Of a stretch of 35,702 nt of DNA, positions 31,850 to 35,702 are shown one piece after another (the first letter of the stretch is position 1; every line of letters starts with the position of its first letter). The DNA is from Ferruginibacter sp. (GTDB lineage Bacteria; Bacteroidota; Bacteroidia; Chitinophagales; Chitinophagaceae): NCBI GenBank assembly GCA_030655145.1, contig JAURWD010000108.1:1-35702 (forward strand), read 5' to 3'. Both the position numbers and the translations under genes were made by a program. The notes under the pieces were generated by a model. The model did no database searches. It saw only the letters and a list, made by a program, of their open reading frames with translations, and was not told where the DNA came from.

Positions 31850-32929
31850 ATGTGGTACAACACGCGAGCAACAGAAATACTCGGGATCGATTATCCAATT
31901 ATGCAGGGGCCGTTTGGTGGCGGACTATCAACCGTAGCATTGGTAGCAACGGTTTCGAATGCAGGTGGTTTGGGCGGCTATGGCGCCTATACCTTAAGCC
32001 CGCAGGAGATCTACGAGGTTGATAAAAAAATAAAAGCGGCGACGAACAGGCCGTATAATCTTAACCTCTGGGTTTCTGATTCGGATGCTATTGATGGTAC
32101 GGTTTCAGACGAATATTTCGAAGGCGCGAAAGCACTCTTCAAACCGTATTTTGATGAATTGGGGATTCCACTTCCCGAAAAGCCAGCTCCTTTTAAATCA
32201 CGTTTTGAAAACCAGGTTGAAGTGATATTGTCTATACGTCCAAAAGTGTTCAGTTTTATGTTTGGTATTCCCTCAGCAGATATTTTGGAGCAATGCCGCA
32301 GGCTAGGTATTAAAACGATCGGTGCGGCCACAACCCTTGATGAAGCGATCGCTTTGGAAACTGCCGGCGTGGACCTGGTCATCGCTTCGGGCTTTGAAGC
32401 TGGTGGTCACCGGCCCTCCTTCCTGGCTCCATCGGAACAGTCAATGCACGGCACGTTTGTGCTCACACAACTTATCAAAGAAAAAATAACAACACCGGTT
32501 ATTGCTGCAGGCGGTATCGCCAATGGACGTGGTATTGCAGCAGCACTCACCCTGGGTGCATCAGCGGCGCAAGTAGGAACTGCCTTCCTGGCTACTGATG
32601 AATCCGGCGCCGTACCCATTTACCGGCAAATGTTATTTTCAGATGCAGCAAAATACACAACCTTAACCCGTGCATTTACGGGTAGGCTTGGCCGTGGTAT
32701 CACCAACAGGATCGCAAAAGAGTTGTCCGGGAAGGAGAAAGAATTTTTACCGTTCCCCTTGCAAACCACGTTTATGTCATCGCTGAGAAAGGCGGCCATC
32801 GAACAGCAAAAATCGGATATGGTGTTGTTTTGGGGAGGACAGGTCGCTCCAGTATTGAAACATACCAGGGCGGCCGACCTCATGCATTCCCTCGTACAGG
32901 AAACTGGTGATATCCTGGCAAACAGATGA
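31850..32929 (+). CDS. nitronate monooxygenase (NMO family)
   Basis: 359 residues from ATG 31850; the longer frame to 31796 overlaps the previous gene. TIM-barrel FMN enzyme: PIMQGPFGGGLSTVALVATVSNAGGLGGYGAY at the N-terminus (FMN phosphate and base contacts), IGAATTLDEAIALETAGVDLVIASGFEAGGH with the catalytic His187, AAGGIANGRGIAAALTLGASAAQVGTAFLAT for phosphate binding, and FTGRLGRGI near the end. It oxidises alkyl nitronates such as propionate-3-nitronate, and related NMO-fold members are NADH:quinone reductases, so a quinone role is also open. Centre of the plus-strand operon. Confidence 0.92.
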   Translation: MWYNTRATEILGIDYPIMQGPFGGGLSTVALVATVSNAGGLGGYGAYTLSPQEIYEVDKKIKAATNRPYNLNLWVSDSDAIDGTVSDEYFEGAKALFKPYFDELGIPLPEKPAPFKSRFENQVEVILSIRPKVFSFMFGIPSADILEQCRRLGIKTIGAATTLDEAIALETAGVDLVIASGFEAGGHRPSFLAPSEQSMHGTFVLTQLIKEKITTPVIAAGGIANGRGIAAALTLGASAAQVGTAFLATDESGAVPIYRQMLFSDAAKYTTLTRAFTGRLGRGITNRIAKELSGKEKEFLPFPLQTTFMSSLRKAAIEQQKSDMVLFWGGQVAPVLKHTRAADLMHSLVQETGDILANR

Positions 32930-32956
32930 TTTAGATAACCAAACAAAATCAAACAA

Positions 32957-33508
32957 ATGGAAACTTCATCCAAAAGAAATATGATCATTCCCCGGGAGCT
33001 TTTTAGCAGCTTACCTGGTTTCAAAGAAGGCAACCTTTCAATGATGCCTTATAGCAGAGAAAATATTGATACGGAAGTTGAGAAAAAAGACAAGACTACA
33101 AAATTCTTTCAAAATTACCTTCAATCGATCCTGGATGAAACTTTACAGAAATTTATTACGCCAACAGGCAAGCAGAGCTTTCTTGTTTTCAAACATAATA
33201 AGTACATCCCGATACCAACAGAAAGTATCGCTTTCTTTTACGTCAAATATGAATCCTCTATTATTGTGACATTTGACCGGCAGGAATATTTTGTGAATTA
33301 TTCGCTGGATGAAATACAGCAACTCCTAAGTGACAGGCTGTTTACCAGGCTAAACAGGCAGTACGTCGTCAACTTCAATGCGATCAAAGAAGTTGAACAT
33401 TACTTTGCACGCAAGCTGTTGGTAAACCTCACGATTCCAACCCAGGAGAAAGTGCTGGTGTCCAAAGAAAAGGCGAGTGGCTTTTTGAATTGGTTGGAGA
33501 GCAGGTGA
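32957..33508 (+). CDS. stand-alone LytTR DNA-binding protein (copy 2)
   Basis: 183 residues, with a longer unstructured N-terminus than copy 1 (about 70 residues) and a LytTR domain from about 70 to 183: KQSFLVFKHNKYIPIPTESIAFFYVKYESS, RLNRQYVVNFNAIKEVEHYFARKLLVNL, KVLVSKEKASGFLNWLESR. No receiver. By hand alignment about two thirds of the roughly 112-residue core matches the protein at 28497, with the stretch AIKEVEHYFARKLLVNL identical, so the two arose by duplication. It starts 27 bp after the nitronate monooxygenase gene and 32 bp before doxX, in the same direction, so it is inside the operon it may regulate. Confidence 0.9.
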   Translation: METSSKRNMIIPRELFSSLPGFKEGNLSMMPYSRENIDTEVEKKDKTTKFFQNYLQSILDETLQKFITPTGKQSFLVFKHNKYIPIPTESIAFFYVKYESSIIVTFDRQEYFVNYSLDEIQQLLSDRLFTRLNRQYVVNFNAIKEVEHYFARKLLVNLTIPTQEKVLVSKEKASGFLNWLESR

Positions 33509-33540
33509 GCTTCCTGTTTTACTAGTGCGAATTAATTTTT

Positions 33541-34002
33541 ATGATACAACAACTGTTACAAACTGATGCCAGTTATACCTTGCTTTTGCTGCGGGTGGTA
33601 GCCGGCATTATTATTTTCCCCTACGGTATGCAAAAACTGTTGGGATGGTTTAATGATTTTGGTGGTGGCGTTGGTGTCAGAGGATCATTGCTTGAGTTCA
33701 GGAAGAAGAAGATCCCTGCAGTTTTTGCGTGGATGGTCATCATAGGACAATCTCTTGGAAGCATTGCACTGTTAACTGGATTTTGCGGTAGAATTGCAGC
33801 CCTTGGGAATTTCATCATTTTTACCGGTGCACTGGTAAGTCATTTGCCTGGTGGATGGGTAATGAACTGGAAGGGATATAAAAAAGAAGAAGGTATTGAA
33901 TATTTTGTGCTGTTGCTGGCGATATTGTTCGTAATTATTATCGACGGAAGCGGTGCTGTATCAATCGATCGTTGGCTGTTGCATGTGCTGAAATCAACCT
34001 AA
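33541..34002 (+). CDS. DoxX family membrane protein
   Basis: 153 residues with four membrane segments (about 12-30, 62-82, 85-105 and 120-140). The DoxX signature is present: LLLRVVAGIIIFPYGMQKLLGWF at the start and AALGNFIIFTGALVSHLPGGWV mid-protein. DoxX proteins are inner-membrane components linked to quinone or thiosulfate redox chemistry and to resistance to thiol and oxidative stress; here the partner is unknown. Last gene of the plus-strand arm, 32 bp after LytTR copy 2, and followed by the convergent hypothetical gene at 34188. Confidence 0.9.
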   Translation: MIQQLLQTDASYTLLLLRVVAGIIIFPYGMQKLLGWFNDFGGGVGVRGSLLEFRKKKIPAVFAWMVIIGQSLGSIALLTGFCGRIAALGNFIIFTGALVSHLPGGWVMNWKGYKKEEGIEYFVLLLAILFVIIIDGSGAVSIDRWLLHVLKST

Positions 34003-34187
34003 ATAAATTGATATTAAATAGGAGGGTGTCGATGGTGCGCCAGTTAAAAATGAATTCCAGGCTTGCCTCAACAAGAATCCTGGTTGCATTCATATCATGG
34101 TTCCCGAACGCTTGCGAATGTTGTCATCAAAGAGCCATACAATTTTCGGGAAGCGCTGCTGTGGTATTCTTTCCCCCGTGAAATTAA

Positions 34188-34904
34188 CTAACGGAATTTT
34201 ATTTCACTTAATTCGATTGATACAATGAGCGGTCCACCAGGTTGAGGCATATTGTTTTCGCCGATGCTGAACACTTCTCTCTTGGTAGCAATTTTGATCC
34301 CGGATATTTCTTTATAGGCTGACAGGTAATGCGCAGCCGGGACATTACCTGAAATTTCTACTTTATAATCCTGCCTTCTTATCAAGCCCTGCTTGTCAAT
34401 GTACAGCACCTGTTCTTCGCTATGGGTATGAATATCGTTCGGCCATTTAATTCGGAGCCTGCGCCAGGTTTCGTTGCCTTCCTCCCAGGGTTCTTCTTCT
34501 CTTATTTCAAATCCCGGGCGTGCAAACAGGAAGGGTGTATTTAAATAATTCCACATGGCATACCCGGTAAAGTAGGCGAGTTGCAGGTTGCTCCAGGTTG
34601 TTTCCAAAGTATGATCTTTAAAAGATTGCCGTGGGTTATACAGCTCCTCTACTACGCTGCCGTTACCAGCTTCAATGGCTACCCTGTTCGGTGTATATGC
34701 GGTATGCCAGGCTTCGCCGGGAATGTGAGATGTTTTTTGTTCAAGCAGGTTCACTGTTACATCTATTTCATCAATCGCTCCCGCGTGGCCCTTCATTGCC
34801 CATAATACGCCACCTACTGCGAGATGCGCAGAAAGCGTATAAAATTTTCTCCATTGATCAAGACCTCCATGTGCGTTGATCGTATATTCAATCAGCTCGT
34901 TCAT
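34188..34904 (-). CDS. hypothetical protein, 238 aa, possible LolA/LppX-like fold
   Basis: No confident family. Layout: an N-terminal helix (NELIEYTINAHGGLDQWRKF), then alternating beta strands (LSAHLAVGGVLWAM, IDEIDVTVNLLEQKT, NRVAIEAGNGSVVEELY) with an inserted aromatic stretch (LQLAYFTGYAMWNYLNTPFLFARPG), later WRRLRIKWPNDIHTHSEEQVLYIDKQGLIRRQDYKVE and GIKIATKREVFSI. The pattern of a half-barrel with a leading helix recalls LolA/LppX-type lipid carriers, but there is no signal peptide, so it would be cytoplasmic. The same strand continues with an alpha/beta hydrolase upstream (224 bp away), which may be functionally linked. Confidence 0.75.
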   Translation of the reverse strand: MNELIEYTINAHGGLDQWRKFYTLSAHLAVGGVLWAMKGHAGAIDEIDVTVNLLEQKTSHIPGEAWHTAYTPNRVAIEAGNGSVVEELYNPRQSFKDHTLETTWSNLQLAYFTGYAMWNYLNTPFLFARPGFEIREEEPWEEGNETWRRLRIKWPNDIHTHSEEQVLYIDKQGLIRRQDYKVEISGNVPAAHYLSAYKEISGIKIATKREVFSIGENNMPQPGGPLIVSIELSEIKFR

Positions 34905-35128
34905 TGATTTGGTTTGTAATTTTTAAAAAATATTAGTTTACTTTTTTCATGAAGCCATGACCTGCAGTAACCTGCGTCCAACTGCAAGACAGGTGAGCCG
35001 CCAAACTGCAAGCAGAACCGGCAGTTTTTAAAAATGGAAATTGTGCAACATCCACTCTGTCGAAATTTCAACACAGGTGTATAAAGAAATCAGCGAGTCC
35101 CCACGTACGTTCTGTCTGTTAGCAAGAG

Positions 35129-35702
35129 TTAACTGCCAAACCCATCAACATCAATAATCGCTTGCACAAAGGCCGTTGGTGCTTCCTGCGGCAGGTTGTG
35201 GCCTATGCCCTTCAGCAGCCGGTGCGAATACTTGCCAGTAAATTTTTTGGCGTAAGAAATGGGATCCGGGTGTGGTGCGCCGTTAGCGTCACCTTCAAGT
35301 GTTATTGAAGGAACAGCAATGAGTGGCCCTTCGGCAAGCCGCCTTTCAAGATCGTCATACTGTTGCTCGCCTTCAGCAAGACCAAGCCGCCAGCGATAAT
35401 TATGAATCACGATCGCTACATGATCCGGGTTGTCTAAAGCAATTACCGTACGCTCAAAAGTTGCATCATCAAACTGCCAGGTGGGGGAGGCTAATTTCCA
35501 GATGAGCTTTGCAAACTCACTGCGGTATTTATCGTAACCTTCTTTACCTCGTTCGGTGGCGAAATAAAATTGATACCACCATTGAAGTTCAGAGCCCGGC
35601 GGCAACGGCTTTTTCCAGGCCTCCTGGTTGCCGATCAGATAGCCACTCACACTCACCATTGCCTTACATCGGTCCGGCCAGAGTGCTCCCAGGATACATG
35701 CA
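35129..35702 (-). CDS. alpha/beta hydrolase, N-terminus cut by the window
   Basis: The minus-strand frame is open to the right edge, so the protein continues beyond it; the methionine at 35659 is internal. The edge codons read ACILGALWPDRCKAMVSVSGYLI, the helix and strand that follow the nucleophile elbow in dehalogenase/epoxide-hydrolase-like alpha/beta hydrolases, so the nucleophile itself is outside the window. Visible are the lid (EAWKKPLPPGSELQWWYQFYFAT ... LIWKLASPTWQ), the acid strand SITLEGDANGAPHP and the catalytic His in GIGHNLPQEAP. Cytoplasmic status cannot be judged. Family call is firm; substrate unknown. Confidence 0.88.
   Translation of the reverse strand, partial: ACILGALWPDRCKAMVSVSGYLIGNQEAWKKPLPPGSELQWWYQFYFATERGKEGYDKYRSEFAKLIWKLASPTWQFDDATFERTVIALDNPDHVAIVIHNYRWRLGLAEGEQQYDDLERRLAEGPLIAVPSITLEGDANGAPHPDPISYAKKFTGKYSHRLLKGIGHNLPQEAPTAFVQAIIDVDGFGS

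Noticed and set aside
33972-34181. Plus-strand frame overlapping the doxX stop
   Set aside because: Overlaps the confident DoxX end out of frame; composition unremarkable.
34054-34191. Plus-strand open frame after DoxX ending YNFREALLWYSFPREIN
   Set aside because: It has no start codon, overlaps the 3' end of the minus-strand gene at 34188, and has no recognisable family; kept only as a possible remnant.
1-35702. CRISPR, IS element, prophage or integrase signatures
   Set aside because: No regularly spaced repeats, transposase or integrase motifs, or terminal inverted repeats flanking a gene were seen.

Overview
The window is a chromosomal stretch from a member of the Bacteroidota, most likely the Chitinophagaceae. 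The evidence is indirect but consistent. Several proteins belong to families typical of that group: DUF3667, a MG2/TonB-plug protein, twin LytTR proteins, and a TPR/HisKA_2 kinase paired with a sigma-54 response regulator. Leaders are A-rich with little Shine-Dalgarno signal. Several genes are preceded by boxes matching the Bacteroidota -7 element TAnnTTTG. Signal peptides often end in ...AQ. I see no tRNA, rRNA, CRISPR array, complete insertion sequence or prophage.

Left part (1-18.3 kb): mostly single housekeeping or accessory genes on both strands. In order they are a truncated Delta-60 repeat protein (-), a DinB-like protein (+), a retropepsin-fold lipoprotein (+), a class C beta-lactamase-like serine hydrolase (+), a GNAT acetyltransferase (+), a SAM methyltransferase (-), a secreted GH13 alpha-glucosidase (+), a large MG2/TonB-plug protein (-), a divergent AraC regulator / PhyH-type dioxygenase pair, a DUF3667 membrane protein (-), a GIY-YIG protein (-), a type I methionine aminopeptidase (-), a DHFR/RibD-like reductase (-), an outer-membrane beta-barrel protein (-) and a hypothetical protein (-). 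Gaps between them hold small remnants and possible structured RNA.

Right part (18.9-34.0 kb): a coherent accessory locus. A minus-strand arm encodes a secreted epoxide hydrolase, a cupin lipoprotein, an Ohr/OsmC peroxidase and a secreted metallo-beta-lactamase-fold hydrolase, preceded by a candidate promoter, a short leader ORF and a hairpin. Next, also on the minus strand, is a two-component pair: a TPR-HisKA_2 sensor kinase overlapping by 4 nt a receiver/sigma-54-activator response regulator. Divergent from it is a plus-strand arm: alpha/beta hydrolase, LytTR regulator, Crp/Fnr regulator, YceI, 4-oxalocrotonate tautomerase-like protein, an atypical SDR, an NTF2-like protein, nitronate monooxygenase, a second LytTR paralogue and DoxX. 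The enzyme content suggests handling of reactive organic compounds (peroxides, epoxides, nitronates, carbonyls or quinones). That joint role is inference.

The best regulatory signal is between the Crp/Fnr gene and yceI. Two TGTGA-N6-TCAC sites lie 37 bp apart, the second centred about 41 bp upstream of the start implied by a candidate -7 box. The regulator's recognition helix carries the same R-E-x-x-x-R pattern that E. coli CRP uses to read TGTGA. The window closes with a hypothetical protein (-) and an alpha/beta hydrolase cut by the right edge (-).
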